The translations under genes were made by a program, and so were the position numbers. From assembly GCA_963932145.1 (NCBI GenBank), contig OZ010611.1, forward strand, positions 58,041,292 through 58,105,291: a DNA stretch of 64,000 nt, given 5' to 3'. Positions within the stretch are counted from its first letter, which is position 1. Each line of letters starts with the position of its first letter. Below, piece after piece: positions 36,582 through 48,984 of this stretch. This DNA comes from Acanthosepion lycidas. Its lineage: Eukaryota; Mollusca; Cephalopoda; Sepiida; Sepiidae. The notes beneath the pieces are model-generated. The model made no database searches and was not told the origin of the DNA. It was given only the letters and a program-made list of their open reading frames with translations.

Positions 36582-39500
36582 GAAATTATTTTTCATTCTA
36601 ATTCATAGAAATGGAGTAGCGTGCAATGGTGTCGTCTCATACAACTGTGAGTTAGTAGAAAAATTTGTGGGCACAAAATGTTTGATCAGAGTCTTATTCT
36701 CTTCTGTTTGTGCCTTGTCTTTACCTTTTCCTTCTATATTTAACATTATGTAGAGGCAAGGCCCCCCTCTAAATCTGGATTGAAATTATTTTTCATTCTA
36801 ATTCATAGAAATGGAGTAGCGTGCAATGGTGTTGTCTCATACAACTGTGAGTTAGCAGAAAAATTTGTGGGCACAAAATGGGTGATCAGTGACTTATTCT
36901 CTTCTGTTTGAGCCTTGTCTTTAGCTTTTTCTTCTATAGTTAACATTATGTAGAGGCAAGAACCCCCTCTAAATCTGGATTGAAATTATTTTGCATTCTA
37001 ATTCATAGAAATGGAGTAGCGTGCAATGGTGTCGTCTCATACAACTGTGAGTTAGTAGAAAAATTTGTGGGCACAAAATGGGTGATCAGTGTCTTATTCT
37101 CTTCTGTTTTGCCTTGTCTTTATCTTTTTCTTCTATATTTAACATTATGTAGAGTCAATGCCCTCTCTAAATCTGGATTGAAATTATTTTTCTTTCTAAT
37201 TCATAGAAATGGAGTAGCGTGCAATGGTGTCGTCTCATACAACTGTGAGTTAGTAGAAAAATTTGCGAGCACAAAATGGGTGATCAGTGTCTTATTCTCT
37301 TCTGTTTGTGCCTTGTCTTTAACTTTTTCTGCTATATTTAACATTATGTAGAGGCAAGGCCCCCCTCTAAATCTGGATTGAAATTATTTTTCATTCTATT
37401 TCATAGAAATGGAGTAGCTTGCAATGGTGTCGTCTCATACAACTGAGAGTTTGTAGAAAAATTTGTGGGCACAAAATGGGTGATCAGTGACTTATTCTCT
37501 TCTGTTTGTGCCTTGTCTTTAGCTTTTTCTTCTATATTTAACATTATGTACAGGGCAGGCCCCCCTCTAAATCTGGCTAGAAATTATTATTCATTCTAAT
37601 TCATAGAAATGGAGTAGCGTGCAATGGTGTCGTCTCATACAACTGTGAGTTAGCAGAAAAATTTGTGGGCACAAAATGGGTGATCAGTGACTTATTCTCT
37701 TCTGTTTGAGCCTTGTCTTTAGCTTTTTCTTCTATAGTTAACATTATGTAGAGGCAAGACCCCCCTCTAAATCTGGATTGAAATTATTTTTCATTCTAAT
37801 TCATAGAAATGGAGTAGCGTGCAATGGTGTCGTCTCATACAACTGTGAGTTAGTAGAAAAATTTGCGAGCACAAAATGGGTGATCAGTGTCTTATTCTCT
37901 TCTGTTTGTGCCTTGTCTTTAACTTTTTCTGCTATATTTAACATTATGTAGAGGCAAGGCCCCCCTCTAAATCTGGATTGAAATTATTTTTCATTCTATT
38001 TCATAGAAATGGAGTAGCGTGCAATGGTGTCGTCTCATACAACTGAGAGTTTGTAGAAAAATTTGTGGGCACAAAATGGGTGATCAGTGACTTATTCTCT
38101 TCTGTTTGTGCCTTGTCTTTAGCTTTTTCTTCTATATTTAACATTATGTACAGGGCAGGCCCCCCTCTAAATCTGGCTAGAAATTATTATTCATTCTAAT
38201 TCATAGAAATGGAGTAGCGTGCAATGGTGTCGTCTCATACAACTGTGAGTTAGTAGAAAGAATTTGTGGGCACAAAATCGGTGATTAGTGTCTTAATCTC
38301 TTCTGTTTGTGCCTTGTCTTCACCTTTTTCTTCTATGTTTAACATTATGTAGAGGCAAGGCCCCCCTCTAAATCTGGATTGAAATTATTTTTCATTCTAA
38401 TTCATAGAAATGGAGTAGCGTGCAATGGTGTTGTCTCATACAACTGTGAGTTAGCAGAAAAATTTGTGGGCACAAAATGGGTGATCAGTGACTTATTCTC
38501 TTCTGTTTGAGCCTTGTCTTTAGCTTTTTCTTCTATAGTTAACATTATGTAGAGGCAAGGCCCCCCTCTAAATCTGGATTGAAATTATTTTTCATTCTAA
38601 TTCATAGAAATGGAGTAGCGTGCAATGGTGTCGTCTCATACAACTGTGAGTTAGTAGAAAAATTTGCGAGCACAAAATGGGTGATCAGTGTCTTATTCTC
38701 TTCTCTTTGTGCCTTGTCTTTAACTTTTTCTGCTATATTTAACATTATGTAGAGGCAAGGCCCCCCTCTAAATCTGGATTGAAATTATTTTTCATTCTAT
38801 TTCATAGAAATGGAGTAGCTTGCAATGGTGTCGTCTCATACAACTGAGAGTTTGTAGAAAAATTTGTGGGCACAAAATGGGTGATCAGTGACTTATTCTC
38901 TTCTGTTTGTGCCTTGTCTTTAGCTTTTTCTTCTATATTTAACATTATGTACAGGGCAGGCCCCCCTCTAAATCTGGCTAGAAATTATTATTCATTCTAA
39001 TTCATAGAAATGGAGTAGCGTGCAATGGTGTCGTCTCATACAACTGTGAGTTAGCAGAAAAATTTGTGGGCACAAAATGGGTGATCAGTGACTTATTCTC
39101 TTCTGTTTGAGCCTTGTCTTTAGCTTTTTCTTCTATAGTTAACATTATGTAGAGGCAAGACCCGCCTCTAAATCTGGATTGAAATTATTTTTCATTCTAA
39201 TTCATAGAAATGGAGTAGCGTGCAATGGTGTCGTCTCATACAACTGTGAGTTAGTAGAAAAATTTGCGAGCACAAAATGGGTGATCAGTGTCTTATTCTC
39301 TTCTGTTTGTGCCTTGTCTTTAACTTTTTCTGCTATATTTAACATTATGTAGAGGCAAGGCCCCCCTCTAAATCTGGATTGAAATTATTTTTCATTCTAT
39401 TTCATAGAAATGGAGTAGCGTGCAATGGTTTCGTCTCATACAACTGTGAGTTAGTAGAAAGAATTTGTGGGCACAAAATGGGTGATTAGTGTCTTAATCT

Positions 39501-39981
39501 CTTCTGTTTGTGCCTTGTCTTCACCTTTTTCTTCTATGTATAACATTATGTAGAGGCAAGGCCCCCCTCTAAATCTGGATTGAAATTATTTTTCATTCTA
39601 ATTCATAGAAATGGTGTAACGTCCAATGGTGTCGTCTCATACAACTGTGAGTTAGTAGAAAAATTTGTGGGCACAAAATGGCTGATCAGTGTCTTATTCT
39701 CTACTGCTTGTGCCTTGTCTTTAGCATTTTCTTCTATATTTAACATTATGTAGAGGCAAGGCCCCCCTCTAAATCTGGATTGAAATTATTTTTCATTCTA
39801 ATTCATAGAAATGGAGTAGCGTGCAATGGTGTCGTCTCATACAACTGTGAGTTAGTAGAAATATCTGTGGGCACAAAATGGGTGATCAGTGAATTATTCT
39901 CTGCTGTTTGTGCCTTGTCTTTAGCTTTTTCTTCTATATTTAACATTATGTAGAGGCAAGGCGCCGCTCTAAATCTGGATT
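36582..39981 (+). repeat. Trimer-rich block with a 7-monomer period (~1401 bp)
   Basis: A trimer motif (GCGAGCAC unit; CTATTTC with GAGAGTTTG ending GTACAGGGCAGG; GGCTAG with ATTATTATTC) starts at 37180, 37780, 38581 and 39181, with spacings of 600, 801 and 600 bp and so a 1401-bp period. The fourth occurrence is cut short, its second unit switching to AAAGAATTTG and GTGATTAGTG. The unit at 36982-37179 lost bases (TGTTTTGCC near 37106), which lets an unusually long open frame form. Units 36782 to about 37640 match 46984 to about 47850, 10202 bp away. Confidence 0.8.
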
Positions 39982-40581
39982 GAAATTATTTTTCATTCTA
40001 ATTCATAGAAATGGAGTAACGTCCAATGTTGTCGTCTCATACAACTGTGAGTTAGTATAAAAATCTGTGGGCACAAAATGGGTGATCAGTGACTTATTCT
40101 CTGCTGTTTGTGCCTTGTCTTTAGCTTTTTCTTCTATATTTCACATTATGTAGAGGCAAGGCGCCCCTCTAAATCTGGATTGAAATTATTTTTCATTGTA
40201 ATTCATAGAAATGGAGTAACGTCCAATGGTGTCGTCTCATACAACTGTGAGTTAGTAGAAAAATTTGTGGGCACAAAATGGGTGATCAGTGTCTTATTCT
40301 CTTCTGCTTGTGCCTTGTCTTTAGCATTTTCTTCTATATTTAACATTATGTAGAGGCAAGGCCCCCCTCTAAATCTGGATTGAAATTATTTTTCATTCTA
40401 ATTCATAGAAATGGAGTAGCGTGCAATGGTGTCGTCTCATACAACAGTGAGTTAGTAGAAAAATTTGTGGGCACAAAATGGGTGATCAGTGTCTTATTCT
40501 CTTCTGTTTGTGCCTTGTTTTTAGCTTTTTCTTGTATATTTAACATTGTGTATTGGCAAGGCCACCCTCTAAATCTGGATT
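39982..40581 (+). repeat. Anchor trimer of the super-repeat, copy 2
   Basis: Same three linked markers as at 28782 (GTCCAATGTTG, TTCATTGTAATTC, CATTGTGTATTGGC), with cleaner consensus elsewhere. It lies 11200 bp after copy 1 and 10202 bp before copy 3. The preceding unit (TAGAAATATCTG, GTGAATTATTC) is also shared with 49984. Confidence 0.87.
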
Positions 40582-43379
40582 GAAATTATTTTTCATTCTA
40601 ATTCATAGAAATGGAGTAGCGTGCAATGGTGTCGTCTCATACAACTGTGAGTTAGTAGAAAAATTTGTGGGCACAAAATGGGTGATCAGTGTCTTATTCT
40701 CTTCTGTTTGTGCCTTGTTTCTACCTTTTTCTTCTATATTTAACATTATGTAGAGGCAAGGCCCCCCTCTAAATCTGGATTGAAATTATTTTGCATTCTA
40801 ATTCATAGAAATGGAGTAGCGTGCAATGGTGTCGTCTCATACAACTGTGAGTTAGTAGAAAAATTTGTGGGCACAAAATGGGTGATCAGTGTCTTATACT
40901 CTTCTGTTTGTGCCTTGTCTTTACCTTTTTCTTCTATATTTTACATTATGTAGAAGGAAGGCCGCTCTCTAAATCTGGATTGAAATTATTTTTCATTCTA
41001 ATTCATAGACATGGAGTAGCGTGCAATGGTGTCGTCTCATACAACTGTGAGTTAGTATAAAAATCTGTGGGCACAAAATGGGTGATCAGTGTCTTATTCT
41101 CTTCTATTTGTGCCTTGTCTTTAACTTTTTCTGCTATATTTAACATTATGTAGAGGCAAGGACCCCCTCTAAATCTGGATTGAAATTATTTTTCATTCTA
41201 ATTCATAGAAATGGAGTAGCAGGCAATGGTGTCGTCTCATACAACTGTGAGTTAGTAGAAAAAATTGTGGGCACAAAATGGGTGATCAGTGTCTTATTCT
41301 CTTCTGTTTGTGCCTTGTCTTTAGCTTTTTCTTCTATATTTAACATTATGTAGAGGCAAGGCCCCCCTCTAAACCTGAATTGAAAGTATTTTTAATTCTA
41401 ATTCATAGAAATGGAGTAGCGTGCAATGGTATCGTCTCATACAACTCTGAGTTAGTAGAATAATTTGTGGGCACAAAATGGGTGATCAGTGAATTATTCT
41501 CATCTGTTTGTGCCTTGTCTTTACGTTTTTCTTCTATATTTAACATTACGTAGAAGCAAGGCCCCTCTCTAAATCTGGATTGAAATTATTTTTCATTCTA
41601 ATTCATAGACATGGAGTAGCGTGCAATGGTGTCGTCTCATAAAACTGTGAGTTAGTAGGAAAAATTGTGGGCACAAAATGTGTGATCAGTGTCTTATTCT
41701 CTTCTGTTTGTGACTTGTCTTTAGCTTTTTCTTCTATATTTAACATTATGTAGAGGCAAGGCCCCCCTCTAAATCTGGATTGAAATTATTTTTCATTCTA
41801 ATTCATAGAAATGGAGTAGCGTGCAATGGTGTCGTCTCATACAACTGTGAGTTAGTAGATAAAATTGTGGGCACAAAATAGGTGATCAGTGTCTTATTCT
41901 CTTCTGTTTGTGCCTTGTCTTTAGCTTTTTCTTCTATATTTAACATTATGTAGAGGCAAGGCCCCCCTCTAAATCTGGATTGAAATTATTTTTCATTCTA
42001 ATTCATAGAAATGGAGTAACGTCCAATGGTGTCGTCTCATACAACTGTGAGTTAGTAGAAAAATTTGTGGGCACAAAATGGGTGATCAGTGTCTTATTCT
42101 CTTCTGCTTGTGCCTTGTCTTTAGCATTTTCTTCTATATTTAACATTATGTAGAGGCAAGGCCCCCCTCTAAATCTGGATTGAAATTATTTTTCATTCTA
42201 ATTCATAGAAATGGAGTAGTGTGCAATGGTGTCGTCTCATACAACTGTGAGTTAGTAGAAAAATTTGTGGGCACAAAATGGGTGATCAGTGTCTTATTCT
42301 CTTCTGTTTGTGCCTTGTCTTTAGCTTTTTCTTGTATATTTAACATTGTGCAGAGGCAAGGCCACCCTCTAAATCTGGATTGAAATTATTTTTCATTCTA
42401 ATTCATAGAAATGGAGTAGCGTGCAATGGTGTCGTCTCATACAACTGTGAGTTAGTAGAAAAATTTGTGGGCACAAAATGTTTGATCAGAGTCTTATTCT
42501 CTTCTGTTTGTGCCTTGTCTTTACCTTTTCCTTCTATATTTAACATTATGTAGAGGCAAGGCCCCCTCTAAATCTGGATTGAAATTATTTTTCATTCTAA
42601 TTCATAGAAATGGAGTAGCGTGCAATGGTGTCGTCTCATACAACTGTGAGTTAGTAGATAAAATTGTGGGCACAAAATGGGTGATCAGTGTCTTATTCTC
42701 TTCTGTTTGTGCCTTGTCTTTAGCTTTTTCTTCTATATTTAACATTATGTAGAGGCAAGGCTCCCCTCTAAATCTGGATTGAAATTATTTTTCATTCTAA
42801 TTCATAGAAATGGAGTAGCGTGCAATGGTGTCGTCTCATACAACTGTGAGTTAGTAGAAAAATCTGTGGGCTCAAAATGGGTGATCAGTGACTTATTCTC
42901 TGCTGTTTGTGCCTTGTCTTTAGCTTTTTCTTCTATATTTAACATTATGTAGAGGCAAGGCGCACCTCTAAATCTGGATTGAAATTATTTTTCATTCTAA
43001 TTCATAGAAATGGAGTAGCGTGCAATGGTGTCGTCTCATACAACTGTGAGTTAGTAGAAAAACTTGTGGGCACAAAATGTTTGATCAGAGACTTATTCTC
43101 TTCTGTTTGTGCTTTGTCTTTACCTTTTCCTTCTATATTTAACATTATGTAGAGGCAAGGCCCCTTCTAAATCTGGATTGAAATTATTTTTCATTCTAAT
43201 TCATAGAAATGGAATAGCGTGCAATGGTGTCGTCTCATAAAACTGTGAGTTAGTAGAAAGAATTTGTGGGCACAAAATGGGTGATCAGTGATTATTCTCT
43301 TCTGTTTGGGCCTTGTCTTTAGCTTTTTCTTCTATATTTAACATTATGTGCAGGGCAGGCCCCCCTCTAAATCTGAATT
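40582..43379 (+). repeat. Fourteen monomers of the second super-repeat
   Basis: The first unit has GTTTCTACC instead of the TTTGATCAGAG type found after anchors 1 and 3, so it seems to be a hybrid or deletion product. Units 41582-42381 (GTAGGAAAA, TAGATAAAATTG, GTAACGTCC, GTAGTGTGC) follow the 6-mer order of 30981-31781. The rest runs through CATTGTGCAGAGGC (42182), GGCCCCCTC (42382), CTCTGCTG and AAAAACTTG to the GTGCAGGGCAGG unit, largely shared with 51.2-53.6 kb. Confidence 0.75.
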
Positions 43380-44780
43380 GAAATTATTTTTCATTCTAAT
43401 TCATAGAAATGGAGTACCGTGCAATGGTGTCGTCTCATACAACTGTGAATTAGTAGAAAAAATTGTGGGCACAAAATGGGTGATCAGTGACTTATTCTCT
43501 TTTGTTTGTGCCTTGTCTTTAGCTTTTTCTTCTATATTTAACATTATGTAGAGGCAAGGCCCCCCTCTAAATCTGGATTGAAATTATTTTTCATTCTAAT
43601 TCATAGAAATGGAGTAACGTCCAATGGTGTCGTCTCATACAACTGTGAGTTAGTAGAAAGAATTTGTGGGCACAAAATGGGTGATTAGTGTCTTAATCTC
43701 TTCTGTTTGTGCCTTGTCTTTACCTTTTTCTTCTATATTTAACATTATGTAGAGGCAAGGCCCCCCTCTAAATCTGGATTGAAATTATTTTTCATTCTAA
43801 TTCATAGAAATGGAGTAGCGTGCAATGGTGTCGTCTCATACAACTGTGAGTTAGCAGAAAAATTTGTGGGCCAAAAATGGGTGATCAGTGACTTATTCTC
43901 TTCTGTTTGGGCCTTGTCTTTAGCTTTGTCTTCTATATTTAACATTATGTAGAGGCAAAGCCCCCCTCTAAATCTGGATTGAAATTATTTTTCAATCTAA
44001 TTCATAGAAATGGAGTAGCGTGCAATGGTGTCGTCTCATACAAATGTGAATTAGTAGAAAAATTTGTGGGCACAAAATGGGTGATCAGTGTCTTATTCCC
44101 TTGTGTTTGTGCCTTGTCTTTAGCTTTTTTTCTATATTTAACATTATGTACAGGGCAGGCCCTCCTCTAAATCTGGCTAGAAATTATTATTCATTCTAAT
44201 TCATAGAAATGGAGTAGCGTGCAATGGTGTCGTCTCATACAACTGTGAGTTAGTAGAAAGAATTTGTGGGCACAAAATAGGTGATCAGTGTCTTAATCTC
44301 TTCTGTTTGTGCCTTGTCTTTACCTTTTTCTTCTATATTTAACATTATGTAGAGGCAAGGCCCCCCTCTAAATCTGGATTGAAATTATTTTTCATTCTAA
44401 TTCATAGAAATGGAGTAGCGTGCAATGGTGACGTCTCATACAACTGTGAATTAGTAGCAAAATTTTTGGGTACAAAATGGGTGGTCAGTGTCTTATTCTC
44501 TTCTGTTTGTGCCTTGTCTTTACCTTTTTCTACTATATTTAACATTATGTAGAGGCAAGGCCCACCTCTAAATCTGGGTTGAAATAATTTTTCATTCTAA
44601 TTCATAGAAATGGAGTAGCGTGCAATGGTGTCGTCTCATACAACTGTGAGTTAGTAGAAAAATTTGTGGGCACAAAATGTTTGATCAGAGTCTTATTCTC
44701 TTCTGTTTGTGCCTTGTCTTTAGCTTTTTCTTCTATATTTAACATTATGTGCAGGGCAGGCCCCCCTCTAAATCTGAATT
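43380..44780 (+). repeat. 7-monomer repeat (1401 bp), parent form
   Basis: Units start at 43380, 43580, 43781, 43981, 44180, 44381 and 44581. Markers in order: GTACCGTGC; GTAACGTCC with GTGATTAGTG; GGGCCAAAAATGG; CAAATGTGAATTAG; GGCTAG with AAAATAGG; GTGACGTCTC with TTTTTGGGTAC; and GAAATAATTT with TTTGATCAGAG ending GTGCAGGGCAGG. The following block repeats the first four and fuses the rest. Confidence 0.85.
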
Positions 44781-45781
44781 GAAATTATTTTTCATTCTAA
44801 TTCATAGAAATGGAGTACCGTGCAATGGTGTCGTCTCATACAACTGTGAATTAGTAGAAAAAATTGTGGGCACAAAATGGGTGATCAGTGACTTATTCTC
44901 TTTTGTTTGTGCCTTGTCTTTAGCTTTTTCTTCTATATTTAACATTATGTAGAGGCAAGGCCCCCCTCTAAATCTGGATTGAAATTATTTTTCATTCTAA
45001 TTCATAGAAATGGAGTAACGTCCAATGGTGTCGTCTCATACAACTGTGAGTTAGTAGAAAGAATTTGTGGGCACAAAATGGGTGATTAGTGTCTTAATCT
45101 CTTCTGTTTGTGCCTTGTCTTTACCTTTTTCTTCTATATTTAACATTATGTAGAGGCAAGGCCCCCCTCTAAATCTGGATTGAAATTATTTTTCATTCTA
45201 ATTCATAGAAATGGAGTAGCGTGCAATGGTGTCGTCTCATACAACTGTGAGTTAGCAGAAAAATTTGTGGGCCAAAAATGGGTGATCAGTGACTTATTCT
45301 CTTCTGTTTGGGCCTTGTCTTTAGCTTTGTCTTCTATATTTAACATTATGTAGAGGCAAAGCCCCCCTCTAAATCTGGATTGAAATTATTTTTCATTCTA
45401 ATTCATAGAAATGGAGTAGCGTGCAATGGTGTCGTCTCATACAAATGTGAATTAGTAGAAAAATTTGTGGGCACAAAATGGGTGATCAGTGACTTATTCC
45501 CTTGTGTTTGTGCCTTGTCTTTAGCTTTTTCTTCTATATTTAACATTATGTACAGGGCAGGCCCTCCTCTAAATCTGGCTAGAAATTATTATTCATTCTA
45601 ATTCATAGAAATGGAGTAGCGTGCAATGGTGTCGTCTCATACAACTGTGAGTTAGTAGAAAAATTTGTGGGCACAAAATGTTTGATCAGAGTCTTATTCT
45701 CTTCTGTTTGTGCCTTGTCTTTAGCTTTTTCTTCTATATTTAACATTATGTGCAGGGCAGGCCCCCCTCTAAATCTGAATT
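44781..45781 (+). repeat. 5-monomer derivative of the 7-mer (1001 bp)
   Basis: The first four units match 43380-44179. The fifth, 45582-45781, begins like the parent's fifth unit (GGCTAGAAATTATTATTC) and ends like its seventh (AAAAATTTG, TTTGATCAGAG, GTGCAGGGCAGG). A two-monomer deletion by recombination between monomer positions of about 20 and 79 converts the 7-mer into this 5-mer. Confidence 0.87.
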
Positions 45782-46783
45782 GAAATTATTTTTCATTCTA
45801 ATTCATAGAAATGGAGTACCGTGCAATGGTGTCGTCTCATACAACTGTGAATTAGTAGAAAAAATTGTGGGCACAAAATGGGTGATCAGTGACTTATTCT
45901 CTTTTGTTTGTGCCTTGTCTTTAGCTTTTTCTTCTATATTTAACATTATGTAGAGGCAAGGCCCCCCTCTAAATCTGGATTGAAATTATTTTTCATTCTA
46001 ATTCATAGAAATGGAGTAACGTCCAATGGTGTCGTCTCATACAACTGTGAGTTAGTAGAAAGAATTTGTGGGCACAAAATGGGTGATTAGTGTCTTAATC
46101 TCTTCTGTTTGTGCCTTGTCTTTACCTTTTTCTTCTATATTTAACATTATGTAGAGGCAAGGCCCCCCTCTAAATCTGGATTGAAATTATTTTTCATTCT
46201 AATTCATAGAAATGGAGTAGCGTGCAATGGTGTCGTCTCATACAACTGTGAGTTAGCAGAAAAATTTGTGGGCCAAAAATGGGTGATCAGTGACTTATTC
46301 TCTTCTGTTTGGGCCTTGTCTTTAGCTTTGTCTTCTATATTTAACATTATGTAGAGGCAAAGCCCCCCTCTAAATCTGGATTGAAATTATTTTTCATTCT
46401 AATTCATAGAAATGGAGTAGCGTGCAATGGTGTCGTCTCATACAAATGTGAATTAGTAGAAAAATTTGTGGGCACAAAATGGGTGATCAGTGACTTATTC
46501 CCTTGTGTTTGTGCCTTGTCTTTAGCTTTTTCTTCTATATTTAACATTATGTACAGGGCAGGCCCTCCTCTAAATCTGGCTAGAAATTATTATTCATTCT
46601 AATTCATAGAAATGGAGTAGCGTGCAATGGTGTCGTCTCATACAACTGTGAGTTAGTAGAAAGAATTTGTGGGCACAAAATAGGTGATCAGTGTCTTAAT
46701 CTCTTCTGTTTGCGCCTTGTCTTTACCTTTTTCTTCTATATTTAACATTATGTAGAGGCAAGGCCCCCCTCTAAATCTGGATT
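45782..46783 (+). repeat. Third copy of the 5-unit series (1002 bp)
   Basis: Units at 45782, 45982, 46183, 46383 and 46583 repeat GTACCG, GTAACGTCC, GGGCCAAAAATGG, CAAATGTG and GGCTAG. The last unit keeps the parental AAAGAATTTG/AAAATAGG form, and the next unit (46784) is the GTGACGTCTC type. This copy is therefore the beginning of an unfused 7-mer that then runs into the 46984 segment. Confidence 0.83.
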
Positions 46784-48362
46784 GAAATTATTTTTCATTC
46801 TAATTCATAGAAATGGAGTAGCGTGCAATGGTGACGTCTCATACAACTGTGAATTAGTAGCAAAATTTTTGGGTACAAAATGGGTGGTCAGTGTCTTATT
46901 CTCTTCTGTTTGTGCCTTGTCTTTACCTTTTCCTTCTATATTTAACATTATGTAGAGGCAAGGCCCCCCTCTAAATCTGGATTGAAATTATTTTTCATTC
47001 TAATTCATAGAAATGGAGTAGCGTGCAATGGTGTTGTCTCATACAACTGTGAGTTAGCAGAAAAATTTGTGGGCACAAAATGGGTGATCAGTGAATTATT
47101 CTCTTCTGTTTGAGCCTTGTCTTTAGCTTTTTCTTCTATAGTTAACATTATGTAGAGGCAAGACCCCCCTCTAAATCTGGATTGAAATTATTTTGCATTC
47201 TAATTCATAGAAATGGAGTAGCGTGCAATGGTGTCGTCTCATACAACTGTGAGTTAGTAGAAAAATTTGTGGGCACAAAATGGGTGATCAGTGTCTTATT
47301 CTCTTCTGTTTTGCCTTGTCTTTATCTTTTTCTTCTATATTTAACATTATGTAGAGTCAACGCCCTCTCTAAATCTGGATTGAAATTATTTTTCATTCTA
47401 ATTCATAGAAATGGAGTAGCGTGCAATGGTGTCGTCTCATACAACTGTGAGTTAGTAGAAAAATTTGCGAGCACAAAATCGGTGATCAGTGTCTTATTCT
47501 CTTCTGTTTGTGCCTTGTCTTTAACTTTTTCTGCTATATTTAACATTATGTAGAGGCAAGGCCCCCCTCTAAATCTGGATTGAAATTATTTTTCATTCTA
47601 TTTCATAGAAATGGAGTAGCGTGCAATGGTGTCGTCTCATACAACTGAGAGTTTGTAGAAAAATTTCTGGGCACAAAATGGGTGATCAGTGACTTATTCT
47701 CTTCTGTTTGTGCCTTGTCTTTAGCTTTTTCTTCTATATTTAACATTATGTACAGGGCAGGCCCCCCTCTAAATCTGGCTAGAAATTATTATTCATTCTA
47801 ATTCATAGAAATGGAGTAGCGTGCAATGGTGTCGTCTCATACAACTGTGAGTTAGTAGAAAGAATTTGTGGGCACAAAATGGGTGATTAGTGTCCTAATC
47901 TCTTCTGTTTGTGCCTTGTCTTCACCTTTTTCTTCTATATTTAACATTATGTAGAGGCAAGGCCCCCCTCTAAATCTGGATTGAAATTATTTTTCATTCT
48001 AATTCATAGAAATGGAGTAGCGTGCAATGGTGTCGTCTCATACAACTGTGAGTTAGTAGAAATATCTGTGGGCACAAAATGGGTGATCAGTGACTTATTC
48101 TCTGCTGTTTGTGCCTTGTCTTTAGCTTTTTCTTCTATATTTAACATTATGTAGAGGCAAGGCGCCCCTCTAAATCTGGATTGAAATTATTTTTCATTCT
48201 AATTCATAGAAATGGAGTAGCGTGCAATGGTGTCGTCTCATACAACTGTGAGTTAGTAGAAAAATTTGTGGGCACAAAATGGGTGATCAGTGTCTTATTC
48301 TCTTCTGTTTGTGCCTTGTCTTTAGCTTTTTCTTCTATATTTAACATTATGTAGAGGCAAGG

Positions 48363-48372
48363 CCCCCCCCCC
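48363..48372 (+). repeat. Ten-C homopolymer, longest C-run noticed
   Basis: The C-run near monomer position 190 is usually five or six long. It reaches nine near 30960 and 32161 and ten here, where the usual CCCTCT has become all C. Length varies between otherwise near-identical HOR copies, so this is either true slippage or a residual sequencing error at a homopolymer. Confidence 0.8.
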
Positions 48373-48784
48373 TAAATCTGGATTGAAATTATTTTTCATT
48401 CTAATTAATAGAAATGGAGTAGCGTGCAATGGTGTCGTCTCATAAAACTGTGAGTTAGTAGGAAAAATTGTGGGCACAAAATGTGTGATCAGTGTCTTAT
48501 TCTCTTCTGTTTGTGACTTGTCTTTAGCTTTTTCTTCTATATTTAACATTATGTAGAGGCAAGGCCCCCCTCTAAATCTGGATTGAAATTATTTTTCATT
48601 CTAATTCATAGAAATGGAGTAGCGTGCAATGGTGTCGTCTCATACAACTGTGAGTTAGTAGATAAAATTGTGGGCACAAAATGGGTGATCAGTGTCTTAT
48701 TCTCTTCTGTTTGTGCCTTGTCTTTAGCTTTTTCTTCTATATTTAACATTATGTAGAGGCAAGGCGCCCCTCTAAATCTGGATT

Positions 48785-48984
48785 GAAATTATTTTTCATT
48801 CTAATTCATAGAAATGGAGTAACGTCCAATGGTGTCATCTCATACAACTGTGAGTTAGTAGAAAAATTTGTTGGCCCAAAATGGGTGATCAGTGTCTTAT
48901 TCTCTTCTGTTTGTGCCTTGTCTTTAGCTTTTTCTTGTATATTTAACATTGTGCAGAGGCAAGGCCACCCTCTAAATCTGGATT
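48785..48984 (+). repeat. Hybrid monomer, one-unit deletion
   Basis: The front half has GTAACGTCC like the unit at 41982. The back half has TTCTTGTATATTTAAC and CATTGTGCAGAGGCAAGGCC like the next unit at 42182. In the parent order these are adjacent units, so fusion removed one monomer. Private changes (TGTCATCTC, GTTGGCCC) show it has since diverged. Confidence 0.78.
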
